DNA of 64,000 nucleotides from [Phialemoniopsis] sp. UDSM-2020 (lineage: Eukaryota > Ascomycota > Sordariomycetes > Thyridiales > Thyridiaceae), in the NCBI GenBank assembly GCA_018873225.1, contig JAEILZ010000009.1, forward strand, positions 2,347,501 to 2,411,500. The letters are read 5' to 3'. Positions 32,904-44,441 of the stretch are shown here, in pieces. Below the pieces are notes generated by a model. It was not told where the DNA came from and made no database searches. It saw only the letters and a list, made by a program, of their open reading frames with translations. The number at the start of each line of letters is the position of its first letter. The stretch's first letter is position 1. The translations under genes were made by a program, and so were the position numbers.

Positions 32904-33816
32904 ATGGCGCCCGTCGCGCAACCGCCGTCGCACCCCCGAGTCCTCATCCGCTCGACGCTCCTCCACTCCGCCCGCTCCGCCGTGCTCGCCTCGGCGCCCG
33001 CCCTCGCCCGCCGCGGCCTGACCGTCACGCACACGCAGACCGTCACCCTCGGCGTCATCGTCGCCTACGTCGCCGCCATCGCCATCCTCTGGAACATCCC
33101 CTACGTCCGCAACGTCCTGTGGCCCTTCAAGATGCTCGTCATCGCCTTCCACGAGTTCTCGCACGCCTTCGCGGCCGTCCTGACCGGAGGAAAAGTCGTC
33201 TCCATCACGCTCGACCCCAACGAGGGCGGCGCGACGCAGATGAAGGGCGGGAAATCGGCCATCACGCTGCCCGCGGGATATCTCGGCAGCTCGCTGATCG
33301 GCGCGCTGCTGACCTTCTGCGGCTTCGATATCGTCGCGTCCAAGGTCGCTAGCATCGTCCTCGGCGTCGCGTTCCTGCTGACGCTGTGGTGGGGCAAGAA
33401 GGACTGGCTGACCATCGTCACGGTGCTGCTCGCCGTCGGTCTGCTGGTCGGGTGCTGGTTCATCGCGCACGCCGAGCCTCTTCGCTTTGTGGTGCTCTTT
33501 ATCGGCGTCATGTCCTCGCTGTACAGCGTGTGGGATATTGTAAGTCTCTTTTTCGACGTCTCTGTCCGAAAGAGAAGCAAGCTAACCTCGCCTGTGATCA
33601 CCCCAGTGCGACGATCTCATCTTCCGCAAGGTCAACTCATCCGACGCCAGTGTCTTCGCGAAGCGGTACGGGGGCTCCTCGCAGTGCTGGGGCGTTATCT
33701 GGTCCATCATCTCCCTCATCTTCATGATTGGCGGGATTCTGGCGGGCATCGCAGCTTTCCCTCGGTCGTTTGAGGAGCAAGAGAAGGACTCGCAGGGTTT
33801 CATCCCGACGAGGTGA
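32904..33816 (+). CDS. Peptidase M50B-like membrane protein
   Basis: Two exons, 32904-33539 and 33607-33816 (intron GTAAGT...CCCAG), in phase, 281 residues. About six hydrophobic helices. The zinc-protease motif HEFSH (His83, Glu84, His87) lies in the second helix in 'AFHEFSHAFAAVLTGG', followed by 'SITLDPNEGG', the pattern of the peptidase M50B-like family (PF13398). Members are integral membrane proteins of unclear substrate, related in motif to site-2 proteases. I see no obvious second metal-ligand motif. Coding is GC-rich at third positions. Family call is good; proteolytic activity is inferred. Confidence 0.82.
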
Positions 33817-34456
33817 ACGTATATGGGAAGGGTGATAAGAGAGAGTTTATACCATGGGCTTGGGGAGTTAGCATGAGCTGTTACACGCTGGCAGGTATCA
33901 GCATTTATGCTTCGGACTTCGTCTGACTTTTGGCGTTTTGGACGGACTGATCAGTCGTGACGGAATACCCGGAATCAAATAGTGTTCAATATAATACCTT
34001 CTGTTTATAAAAGTTGCTTGCATATGGTTGCGTTATCGGGGAGTGGACTGGCTTGACTGAACACCATCCCTCTAACCCCGGGAGGCTTTCATTGAATCTA
34101 GTTTCTCACAGTGAGAAAATTGTCCGTGGAAGTTTCTCCACTACTGCTAACCAAAAAGCATCAACACGATGTGGCCAGAACCGGACGAAACTTCCTAATG
34201 CCGCTTAAGAAAGCTCGGAGTGTGGACATGCCAAGGCCACATGTCTTTGCTTTCACACGATGGACAGATCTGATAAAAACTCCTCTGCCCCTGACCTGGT
34301 TAGATCATCGTTGGGGGTAGATCTGATAAGATAGAGTGAGCTGGTTCAAATTCACCACTTGCGCACCGAAGCTTTGCTCTGTCTTTTTCCTTTCCTACCT
34401 ACCCATCCGGAAACTGCTTCACGGTCTCGGTGCTGGCAAACTATCACAATACGACC
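33817..34456. other. Intergenic
   Basis: About 640 bases between two plus-strand genes; 3' flank and promoter only. Nothing recognised. Confidence 0.55.
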
Positions 34457-36565
34457 ATGGACAGTCAAACTCAGTCCTTCGGGCATCGAGTCAAGGGTAG
34501 GCGGTTTCAGTTGTATGCGATCTAGTGATTTGGGCTTATCGTATTCATCAAACAATAGGACTATTCTTCAGTGCGGCTCAGAGCAAAGAAGAGAGGCAGC
34601 TTGTCAGAAAACTTGGTCAGTTACATCTAGTCACTCAAACTTATTCTCGTCTGTGGTCAGACGAATGCTGATCATCATCCATATATAGACGCCTTCATAC
34701 TTGTAGGCGGAATCGCTCCTATCTACGAAAGAGATACTCATAGTGCTAGACCTTTTGCTGTCTTTGTTACTTTTTCAACTTCTTAGGCAAGTCTCTTAAT
34801 TACATCCTGTTGCAAGGTCCTAATGATTTCATACCGTAGACCGCGCTGCATTTGCCAATGCCTATGTGAGTACTGCTCTGCACCTAATTATATGGTACTT
34901 CTGGACTGACCCCTCGTCTACCTGAAAGGTTGCTGGGCTCAGAGAAGCTCTGAATATGAGTGGCCATGACTACAATACTGTTCTTGCTGTCACTACGGCC
35001 GGGTGCGTAACCGAGCATGCGGCCCATCCGCTCCTACGCCGTGCCTAGTCCTAACCGATCTCTAGCATGGCGGTCGGTCAGCTCCCCCACGGTCTTGCTA
35101 TTCAGAAAGTCGCGCCTCGGATATGGTTCCCTACCATGACCGTAATCTGGGCTGGCCTTACAGTGAGTAGCCCCATTCATTGCCCACTCTCTGTGAAAGC
35201 TCCACGTTCCAACACTCAACCTGTACCATCGTAGATGGTTAGCGCTGCGGTCAAGACTGTCACGCAACTTTGCGTCGTACGATTCTTTCTGGGCTTGGCG
35301 GAGGGCAGCACCTATGCTGGGACGATCTACATCATCGGAGCTTGGTACACGCCACGGGAGATATCAAAGAGGACCGCGCTCTTCACTGCCTCCGGCCAAG
35401 TCGGGACCATGTTTGCCGGCGTCATGATGGCCGCTATTTACAACGGGATGGAAGGAATGGCGAATATGGGAGGTTGGAAATGGGTTTTCCTCATTGGTAT
35501 CGAGTCCTTTTCATAATTGCCTGCCATTACGCAGGAAAGTCCAGTTGCTGACATTGGTCTCACAGATGGAATCATCACACTTCCAGTCGCCATCTTCGGT
35601 TATCTATACTTTCCAGACACCCCGCATAAGACCCAGGCAGGATACTTGTCGGAGAAGGAGAGAGCTCTTGCCATCTCTAGAGTCCCACCTACCAACACAG
35701 ACGGGCACAACATCATGCCTCTCTCACTGATCAAGCGTGTTTTCTCGAAGCCAATCTTGTGGGAACCGAGATTGACTACTGCGCCGATGCGTCACTAACT
35801 CTTTACGTCTCTACTTAGTTGGATCCTCTTCTTCTGGTCTCCCGTTTGTGCCACCATTGAAGCGTTTCCTCTCCAAGGCAACTTTCTACTCTGGCTCAAG
35901 TATCAGAAAGCTCATTTCACTCAGGCCCAGATCAACACCTACCCTTTGGGTATCCAAGCTGTAGGTATCGTGGCGAACATGTTGGCGGCATGGCATATGG
36001 ACGTTACCGGGAAGCGGGTTCCTATGACCAACGTTGCATGCCTGCTGCAGTTCGTCACAGCCTCTATGCTCCTCGTCCCCAGCCTATCGTTTCCAGGCAC
36101 TTTCTTCGCATTTTACCTATCCGGCACAGCGTACATGGTAAACCCGCTTATTTTTGGCTGGGCCAGCATCATCTTGCAACGGACTGGCGATGATGCCCTG
36201 CGAAGTATCACCGTATACTCGATGAACATTGGATCCATGGTGCTGTGGACTTTTTGGGGCATCTTGTTCTACTCCGCAGACGACACTCCCTACTGGAAGA
36301 AGGGCTGTATTGTCCTCATCGTCTGCTGTGTTGTCGTGTTGGGCTATATGTGGCTCATTTATAAGGTAACGTGAAGGATGACATCTCTTTTTGCCATTGG
36401 CTGACTGGAAATCTGCAGCTTGACAAACATACCCTCAAGAAGTATGGCAGCCATGGCTCGAAGGCGGGCAATCAAGCGGAGATTGAGGCTGGAGAATCAA
36501 GAGGCGAGGTACCCAAGCCACTCACTGTCCCTAGCCGCTCTTTGCCCCTTGAGCCTGACGAGTAA
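34457..36565 (+). CDS. MFS transporter, anion:cation symporter (allantoate permease-like), 11 exons
   Basis: Exons: 34457-34496, 34559-34615, 34689-34702, 34750-34786, 34840-34865, 34929-35002, 35066-35162, 35235-35496, 35566-35758, 35819-36365, 36419-36565. All phases agree; 497 residues, the usual length. Joined exons read as a typical Dal5/ACS N-terminus: 'SKEERQLVRKLD', 'FCCLCYFFNFLDRAAFANAY', 'VAGLREALNMSG', 'AVGQLPHGLA'. The core has 'FFLGLAEGSTYAGTIYI' and 'GGWKWVFLIDGIITLP', about 12 membrane helices. Substrates of this family are small carboxylates, ureides or vitamins. Three exons are only 14, 37 and 26 nt, and the intron 34787-34839 starts with GCAAGT (GC-AG). The first two exons are the least certain. 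Confidence 0.8.
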
Positions 36566-36900
36566 ACACCTCTGTTAATATATCAAGCCCACCGAGTCTC
36601 AGCATTACTGGAGAAGTCGATCGGCCAAGTAGGAGAAAGGTTTATGTTGCATAGCTTGGGTTGGAAAGCATATTTAGGTTTCCGGACCTGGGGGCACCAT
36701 GAAACTACGGTCTCTGGACTTCATTGGTCGTCTTTTCTACGATTACTAAGTATATACAGCCTGCTTCATAGATATAGTCTACTAGAAAGGCATCACGTTT
36801 TCTCGCTGGCTATGAATATGATGGGGTCGTTTGCATCCCCTAATGAGTCTAGAATCGCACATAAGAAACAAGTTCACAACACAACGCCATTTCCGCCTCA
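36566..36900. other. Intergenic between convergent genes
   Basis: About 335 bases, 3' flanks of the transporter and of the PTH11-like gene. Nothing else seen. Confidence 0.6.
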
Positions 36901-38237
36901 TCAGAAGCGATTCGGGTTCCTCCCAAACTTGCCAATTTCGACATCGCTCAGGCTCTCACTCTCAACGGTAACCCTCTCCTGCACCATAATGCCCTTGGAG
37001 CTCGAATCGTCCTCGATGCGCGTCCACTTGCCGCCCTTGCCGCCGGAGACGTTGGCCTTGTGCCCGACGGCGTTGGAGTTGAGCGTGTCCAGCTTGGTGC
37101 CGTTCTCGCTGCGCAGGCCGTTACCGGACCGTAGGGCGTAGTTGGAGCTGGAGAATTGACCCGTTCCTTTGCTCCGGCTGCCGGAGCCGTAGCGGCTGGA
37201 CTCGAGGAACTTGACGAAGAGCGATCGGAGGGCCGGCAGCGAGGCGGCGATGATGCCGAGGCCGCTCTCGAGGATGCACCAAATGGTGATGTGGCCGTTC
37301 CAATCTGTGAAGAGGGGAGGAAAGTTAGTTCGCGGCCGAGTGATCAAAGTAATAGCCGTCCAACTTACATAAGCGGTCGACCTCGACGAGGAAGTACTGC
37401 AGATACGGCGCCCGCACAATGGTAGCGGTGCTAGCCACCGCTCCGAGACCCAGGATGATCATGACAGTGATCTTGGTCTTGCGCGCCATCTGCAGCTTGC
37501 GAATGACGAACCACGGCAGAATAGCGCACGTCCAGTCAGTAATAATACCGACGACGGTCCACGCGTAGCCGATGTTGACGACGACCATGAAATTGCCGCA
37601 CTTGCCGAGCAAAGGGTTCCAGTACGCCGGCACGGGCGAGCAGTAGAGCAGCGAGGCGAGGACGCCGATGAGGGCCATGGCCGTGGCGACGAACTGCATG
37701 ACGTAGAGGATCCAGCGGTACAGCTTCTCGGTCGTGAAGCGCAGGAGGGTGAAGACGACGGAGGCCTTGACGAGGGGCACCGAGATGCCGTACATGACGG
37801 ACGAATACAGCAGGTACTCGGCGCAGCGGACCATGAGGAACTGGTTGAGGTCGACGTCCCTCGTGCCCAGGCCGTAGTAGGCGGCCTTGATGCCAAAGAT
37901 GCCGCTGGTGAGGAATGCTCCCTGCGAGTAGGTGTCAGTGTACCTGAAGTTTGTGACTGCGACTGCACGTGGCATAATCCGCACTCACATATGACAGGAC
38001 AGCAAATGTATCTTCCCAACTGAAGGAGCGATGCCCCTTGGACATGGCCGTTCGCGCAAAGACCCTCAGGAAGATGACGATGGTGGCCAGAGCCATGGTG
38101 ATGAGGAGCACCACTATCAGCACCATAGCCAAACCCCGAGGGGCGATGGGAGGCTCTGCATATGCCGCTGCCGAGAGCGCAGCTCCCGCCGCCAGCTTCT
38201 GCTCCTCCGTCATGTCGGCCGGCATTTGAGACGCCAT
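36901..38237 (-). CDS. PTH11-like integral membrane protein (rhodopsin-like)
   Basis: Three exons on the minus strand: 38237-37989, 37921-37369, 37304-36901, in phase, 401 residues. It has about seven membrane helices: the first near residues 35-60, then 'SWEDTFAVLSY-GAFLTSGIFGIKAAYYGLG', 'FLMVRCAEYLLYSSVMYGISVPLVKASVVFTLLR', 'YCSPVPAYW...CGN' and 'VVGIITDWTCAILPWFVIRKLQM'. The tail of about 100 residues is polar. Family members are GPCR-like sensors. It is only distantly similar to the PTH11-like protein at 6.7-8.1 kb, so the two are not a recent duplication. Start ATG is followed by a short acidic stretch before helix 1. Confidence 0.85.
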
Positions 38238-39635
38238 GGTGACAGTGTTGTTGCGGTGCAGTGCAACAACTGTGTTGGCCTAAGTGGGCGAGCGAAGGTT
38301 TGTCTCTGGGCTTGAAAGTTGGTCCCGGAAAACTCCCGACTCAACGTGGGCTCCTGATCGAAGACGAAGAACAAGAAAAGAACAACAGCGGAACCAGAAC
38401 CGGTGGTGTCAGAAGCGAACGGGCTAACTTGATATGTGCCAAACACAGAATACGGAGTATTGCGCCTCTCACGCTACATACCAAGTAGGTAATCACCAGC
38501 AGATCGTAACTCTCACCCCTCAAGGACAAGATGCAGGCATTGTCCACAAGCAGCAGTATGCAGACAATTATGGCAATTTTGCAGTCAGCATGGAGCATTC
38601 ACTCCTCTGCCGACTCCAGATTCCGGTTTCCTGGGTCAAGATAATTAGCCCAAGCCCCCTATTTATTCGCTTCATAAAAGTCAAACAGCCCACCCCTGGT
38701 GACAAGAAAGCCCCCTGATATGGGACTGCCGATCGCTGCCGACTTTGACAGCAGCTCGAACAGACATTCAACGGTCTTTAGCGTCCGTCGTGGGGGCATC
38801 CCGGCCCGTGGGCTGAACTTGACCGGGGTCCGTCGAAGCTGAAATGAAGAGCCCACATAGAGGAAACCACCGCTGCTTTTGCCCATGTTAGCCCTGGATG
38901 TGGAAACTGGTGCAGTCAGCACTTGGACCGGAGCATCGTGTCGAGATAATGGTTTGTCGTCGTGATCCCGGCTCTTTCTGATGTGTCAAAATATGGAAGA
39001 GCATGACAGCTGCACCAGAGGATAGTCGGTACAAACTCGACTCTCGAGCTGGGGTCCCGCACTAATTGGCCAATAATCGCGAGGCTCGGATTCCATGCCC
39101 ACATTATCCCCTAATGTCAAACTCTTGGCCTTGGCATGATCCTGGTAAAGAACCTGCACCAACGGCATGCAAGGCGGGCAAATAAATGCGACTAATAAAT
39201 GCAAGGGGCATGTGTTGGGACTTACGTCCGTATGTCGCCAATTTAATTGGGCTATATCAGGAGATGCAACAATTATGCCGAGAACTGATGTGTCGCCAAC
39301 GGTCCCAATAATGATACCTTGTCTAGTTGTATGCAGGATATCCACCCCACGGTCGAAGGATAAGGGATAAGGCTGCTCCAGACTCGATCGGCACGTTATT
39401 CTGTGGCAAAATTTGCTTCGTCAAGGAGAACCATGCCATTCTACCCATGTAGGCACCCCTTTTCGGTGCCGCAGTCCTGCATACCGAGGCAGTGTCAGTT
39501 TCCTGCTAGTAGGCGTTCTCAGTCGTGATGCGCCGAGGGCATGAAACGCACCTCTTCGATATGTTCTAGGTTCTCCCGTATCGGTGATTCGAGAAGGTTG
39601 TCAGAAGACGTCGTGCGACGAGATCTACATCAACG
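38238..39635. other. Intergenic between divergent genes
   Basis: About 1.4 kb with promoters of the PTH11-like gene and the first acyltransferase. No coding family, repeat or RNA gene recognised. Confidence 0.55.
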
Positions 39636-41179
39636 ATGGCTACCGTAACTACCACTGTGACCGAGCCTCAGCCGGCGGTCGGTCCTACGGCCGATGCCGC
39701 TGCAGACAAGGTAGTGCCCATGCACTTCTTCGACGACGGACCGCTCTGGCGCGCATTCATTCTTTACTCCATGTTTGTCTTTGACGATGTTCTCGATGCC
39801 GACAAGCTACACCAGAGTCTCGAGCGGTTGGTACGGAGAGAAGGTTGGTGGAAGCTCGGCGCCCGGCTAAAGAAGAGTGTAAGATATTTGCGGCACCATT
39901 GAAACATCCCCATAGCTAACAAGGTACAACCCATCAACAGAAGAAAGGCACATTGGAATACCATGTGCCCGCATCGTACACCGCCGAGCGCCGGGGCCTC
40001 ACATACACGCACATCCAGCACGACACAGGCATCGCGGATCACCCCCTCGCCAGCCGCATTCCCCGGCCCTCGGCGCGGCCGTCAGTCGTGTGCGACCCGG
40101 ACGAGTTCCACGACCTCATGAAGCCCACAGGCGGGCCCCTCAAGCTCGACGACTACCTCAACTCGGACCGCCCGCAGCTGGGCCTGCACATCGTCTCCTT
40201 CCGCGATGCGACCTGCGTCTCCATATACTGGCCGCACACCCTCTTCGACGCCCAGGGCAAGCGCACCCTGCTCGACGCTTGGATGCTCGCCCTCCAGGGC
40301 CGCGACGACGAGATCCGCGCCCCGCACGGCATGGACGTCGACCCCCTGACGGCCCTCGGCACCGACAACGCCACGGAGCCGCACCTGCTCGCGCCCCGGC
40401 GCATGGGCACCTTTGGCCTCGTCGGCTACGGCCTCGGGCAGGTCGCCGAGTTCTTCCGCAAGCAGGAGACGCGCATGGTGTGCGTCCCGCGCGCCTTCCT
40501 GCAGGACTTGCGCGAGAACGCGCTCGCCGAGCTCGGCGACGGCGCCGCGCCGGGCGCCTTCGACAAGCCCTTTGTCACCGAGGGCGACGTCCTCTGCGCC
40601 TGGTGGGCCAAGATGGCCATTGCGCACCTGCCGCCGACCTCGGAGCGCACCGTTGTCTTCAACAACGCGTTCGATGCGCGCAAGGTCCTGCGCCCGGACA
40701 TCATCCCCGAGGGCGCGACGTACCTGTCCAACGCCATCGCCTTCATCAACATTCTCGTGCCCGTGTGCGACATCGTGTCCAAGCCCGTCAGCTGGCTCGC
40801 CGCCAAGTACCGCGCCTCCATCAACGAGCTGGGCACCCGGGGCCAGACCGAGGCGTTCTACTCCATGGTGCGCGAGTCGAGCGCCAAGCTGCCGCCCTTC
40901 TTTGGTGATCGGAACATGCACCTACTCACGTACTCGAACTGGACCAAGTCGAAGCTGTTCGAGGTCGACTTCTCGGCCGCTGTGGTCAAGGGCTCGTCCA
41001 GGTCGCAGCCGGCGGACAGGGTCGGGCGGGCGCGGTACATTCAGAACAACCAGTTTGGTCTGGTGCTGCCTAACGGGTTCCCGATCATCGGCAAGGACAA
41101 CGAGGGCAACTACTGGCTGTCAGGGTATATGAACAAGGCTCACTGGGCGAATATCGAAGCCCTCCTTGCTAAAGCTTGA
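39636..41179 (+). CDS. BAHD-type acyltransferase (Transferase family)
   Basis: Two exons, 39636-39878 and 39941-41179 (intron GTAAGA...CAACAG), 493 residues. It has the family's catalytic HxxxD at His180-Asp184 ('WPHTLFDAQG') and a degenerate DFGWG counterpart ('VDFSAAVV') near the C-terminus. The start 'VPMHFFDDGPLWRAFILYSMFVFDDVLDADKL' is the typical first strand of fungal members related to trichothecene and other secondary-metabolite acyltransferases. It should move an acyl group from acyl-CoA to an alcohol or amine. No signal peptide. Exon 2 is extremely GC-rich at third positions, unlike its paralogue at 41519-43012. No polyketide, terpene or NRPS core gene is nearby, so the acceptor is unknown. 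Confidence 0.83.
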
Positions 41180-41518
41180 TGAAGTATGTAATAGAGGTGC
41201 GGCATCGGTATGGTGCACGCGGTGCGGTACATGTGGTGCGTGAAAATCTTTGAAGCGAGCGCCTATAAATGATTTAGATACCATAGAAAAGTATTGTCGT
41301 CTGATCTCAGTTGTAGATACATGCGTTTCAAGTAATAAAAGAAAGAGAAAAGAGAAAATCTTACTCCCGCCTCGAACTGGATCGAATGTTGTGTAAAGGG
41401 AAGGAACGACAAGGACAAAACGACCGTCAGAACTTTCATCCCGTCTCAATAAAATGTATCGTCAATACATGGAACCAGGCGTATTGAATAGGGAGAATTA
41501 TTTCCATGTAGGCAATGT
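41180..41518. other. Intergenic between convergent acyltransferase genes
   Basis: About 340 AT-rich bases. An AATAAA at 41334-41339 could serve as poly(A) signal for the plus-strand gene; otherwise nothing. Confidence 0.5.
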
Positions 41519-43012
41519 TCACAGCTGCCTGAGTGCGTTCTCAATCCTAGCCCATGCCGCCGCCAACAGAATCCCATTGATCCAGTAGTTGCCATCGTGG
41601 TCTGCCCCAAAGATAACTATCACGTTTCTCATCAATGGGCTCGGCCGAAGTGACTGGGTGTGGTGATATACCATTCTTCCAGGAGGACAAGCCTTCAGGT
41701 CCCTTTCTCGACCAGTACGCACTACTGCAGGCCCAAAGTCGACTGCTTGGTAGAGCTTTGCCTTGGTCCAGTTGGTAAACGGCATCAGGAGCGCCTGGTG
41801 ATCCCCACACACCATCGATGGGTCAGCCTGTGGTTTTGGTAGCTGGCCCAGATAGCGGAGGTAAGCAAGCATCTGGGCCTCGGTTGTCTGCTCCTCCAAC
41901 TGGCGTCGGTTTGCCAGTGCGATAGGGCCGATAGGGCCTCTTGCTACTTCCGGAGAGAGAAATGCGAACGCAGCGAGGGCCATGTTCTGCACAAAGACCC
42001 CTGGCGCTTGAACGATTGAAGGGAGGCGAAACCGGGCATTGGCTGCGTGTACAAGAGCAAGCGGGCGTGGCTGTGGGAGCGATAAGGCCACTTCACGGGC
42101 AGCCCAGGCTGTCAATACGTCTCCATCGCTGACAAACGGTGTTTCCTCCCCTTGAGACTCGCTGGCGAGGTCTGCTTGAGCTTGCATCCGCAATTTGTCG
42201 ACTCTTGTCCTGGGGAGAAAAATGGTCTTGGACTGGACATCTCTATTCCACAGGAGGTCCCACGCAAACCGCAGTCCAAACAGGGCCATGGCTCCTCCCT
42301 TGAGCTGTTTCTGCCCCAAGATGAACTCTTCGTTCGCTTTGTCGGAGGCATCTGCGGCATTGCGTAACACATCCTCCCGGGCACCGAGGAGAGCTGGTAA
42401 CTCCGAGTCCTGGCCAGCTAGGGCTTTGGTCCACCCAACCAAGAGGGCTTGCTGCCCCATCATGTCCATCAGAACATGCGGCCAGGAGAGACCTACAAGT
42501 GTAGCGTCAAGAAAGGACGTGATGTGGAGTGACAGGAGCGGAGTGTCGTCTCGGAGGAAATCGTCAAGAGTCGCAGGCGCATCAGGACGCGCGGTAAAGG
42601 GGCGGAAGACGTCGGGTCCGTCCTGGATAGACGGCTCTGCAGTGGATTTGGGAAGTTTGGCTGCTAGGGGGTGACTGTCGAGATTCATGTCGAAGCTTTC
42701 GTGTGAATACGCCAAGAGAGGACGTTCCGGTGTGAATGGACGAGGCACATGGACTTCAAGCTCGCCGCTTGCCTTCATACGTAGCCGACCTCCAAGCTTC
42801 CTCCAGTCTCCATTCTCGAGCAGTCTGATCAGCGACTGACGCAGCTTTTCATGGTCAAGTACATCGTTGAAACGAAGTGTCCATGCGACCGCGATACCTC
42901 GAAGGGTCTTGGTGTCATCGAGCATGTGGAGCGGGTATATTTCATCGCTGCCGGCCTCATATGGTAAGCTCTGCCCTGGCGATAGGCCGAAAGCCCTGCG
43001 CAGAGTTTCCAT
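41519..43012 (-). CDS. BAHD-type acyltransferase, paralogue of the 39.6-kb gene
   Basis: Single exon, 497 residues from an ATG. HxxxD is at His179-Asp183 ('WPHVLMDMMG') and a DFG is retained in 'AVDFGPAVV' (compare DFGWG). It aligns along its length with the convergent neighbour: 'FNDVLDHEKLRQSL', 'WRKLGGRLRM', 'LEVHVPRPFTPERPLL', 'LDDFLRDDTPLLSLHITSFLDAT', 'DGDVLTAWAA', 'FTNWTKAKLYQAVDFG'. The N-terminal 'IYPLHMLDD' also matches. Identity looks like roughly one third, so the duplication is old. It lacks the intron of the neighbour. Role as acyl-CoA-dependent acyltransferase is family knowledge; acceptor unknown. Confidence 0.85.
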   Translation of the reverse strand: METLRRAFGLSPGQSLPYEAGSDEIYPLHMLDDTKTLRGIAVAWTLRFNDVLDHEKLRQSLIRLLENGDWRKLGGRLRMKASGELEVHVPRPFTPERPLLAYSHESFDMNLDSHPLAAKLPKSTAEPSIQDGPDVFRPFTARPDAPATLDDFLRDDTPLLSLHITSFLDATLVGLSWPHVLMDMMGQQALLVGWTKALAGQDSELPALLGAREDVLRNAADASDKANEEFILGQKQLKGGAMALFGLRFAWDLLWNRDVQSKTIFLPRTRVDKLRMQAQADLASESQGEETPFVSDGDVLTAWAAREVALSLPQPRPLALVHAANARFRLPSIVQAPGVFVQNMALAAFAFLSPEVARGPIGPIALANRRQLEEQTTEAQMLAYLRYLGQLPKPQADPSMVCGDHQALLMPFTNWTKAKLYQAVDFGPAVVRTGRERDLKACPPGRMVYHHTQSLRPSPLMRNVIVIFGADHDGNYWINGILLAAAWARIENALRQL

Positions 43013-44441
43013 GATTGTGAGTCAATGGATTGCCCGCCAAGTCGAAGACGAATGTGTGCGGGCAACACGGAGTCTGATAACATTGCCTGAAAAATCTTCA
43101 GCGGCTCAGTAGGAGGGCTATCCCTTTGACTTATGATCGAGCAACTCTTCCATGGGTACGACTACCGACGTGCTGGTTACATATGTTTTCAGCTGAATAT
43201 CGTGGCTGGCGTGACTCCCGTTCCACGCAGATGGGACAAGACTAGCAAGGTTCATCTCCAGGCAATTCAGGGGATGACAAGCTAGCGTTGAGTCTGATCA
43301 CCTGCCCCCAACCAATCGGAAGGCAGCATATTAAGCCCCCTGTCCGAATCTTGCGTATCGTTGCGTATTGCCCGGATCGCGGACAGTCTGCGAGTCCGGG
43401 GCGTTGTATTGACCCTCCTCCTCCTTGAATATCTCTTTTCGAAAATCAGCAGCCTTTGATGTTTTCCTCGTAAGGATTCAATACCGAGATATAGCTCCGG
43501 GGCACTGGACATGACCGATCCAAGGAGCGGTGCCCCCATCACGACAACCCGTGAGACCACACCGCCAGAAGATCAGAACGAGTTCTTTACCTCCGACTGA
43601 TGGTGAATCGTCCGATGCACCGGCGGCGAGTCAACCCACTCAGGTTCGTCGCTTTTCTTGATGCCAGCCTGCTCGCAAGACTGTCTCTATGCCGTTGACA
43701 AGCTGAACATCCCGCAGTTTGAAGCGGGGCTTACGCTTCTAACTGGGATACTTTAGTTCATTTAGGCGTGTTGGATCTTTGGCAACAAATGAGTAGGGAT
43801 ACTTTTCGCCGACGCAAGGAAAAATGTAGTCTGGGGAATGGCTGCTTGATGTATACTGCCATTCTTGCTCGAGACGCCGGAGCGACGAGTTCAGTAGCCC
43901 AGACACGAACCAGCGAGGATGACCTTCGGCCAATGCCGAGATTTGACATGAAAGAGCACAGACTATTCCTGGACAGGTGCTGGCACCATGTATGCTCCCG
44001 CTCCAGGCTGAAACGCGGGGTATGGAGCGAAGAGCTCGACACACACATACAGTCCATCCTTGAAGTAACGAAGGATTCATGGAGAACAGCCATGCAATGT
44101 ATGCACAAACTTAACCTGCTGATTCTCTGATGACTGCCGACGCGCAAGGGCTGCACCTCCAAAGCAAGATGGTACATCATGTGGGCCGAGCTTGTTGCTC
44201 TTGACCAATCGCATATTTATCGTTTGCGCAAGGCTTGGCAAGGCTCCATCGTCAATTCATTCCACGTAAAGGGAGGCCAGTGATAGGTTCAACACAGCTA
44301 GCAACATTGAATCTCCACACAGATGATTTCTCCTCACGCCTCCAATCCAGAAAACTAAGTTCTAGCTGTTCTAGTCTCGATACCGTGACTGACAACAATG
44401 CACCTTCGGCAGGTATTGTCGGCAAGCATGGGTGAAGACTT
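43013..44441. other. Intergenic
   Basis: About 1.4 kb. The left side is the promoter of the minus-strand acyltransferase. Around 43510-43745 several short frames ('MTDPRSGAPITTTRETTPPE', then 'DCLYAVDKLNIPQFEAGL') look protein-like but are broken by stops and frame changes, and I cannot match them to a family. They may be remnants of a decayed gene. Confidence 0.4.

Noticed and set aside
40082..40921. Overlapping minus-strand frame of 279 codons and plus-strand frames of 272 and 239 codons
   Set aside because: Shadows of the GC-rich exon 2 of the BAHD acyltransferase.
43510..44130. Protein-like fragments between the acyltransferase and transporter genes
   Set aside because: Interrupted by stops and frame changes without convincing splice signals; no family recognised, so kept only as a possible decayed gene in the intergenic note.
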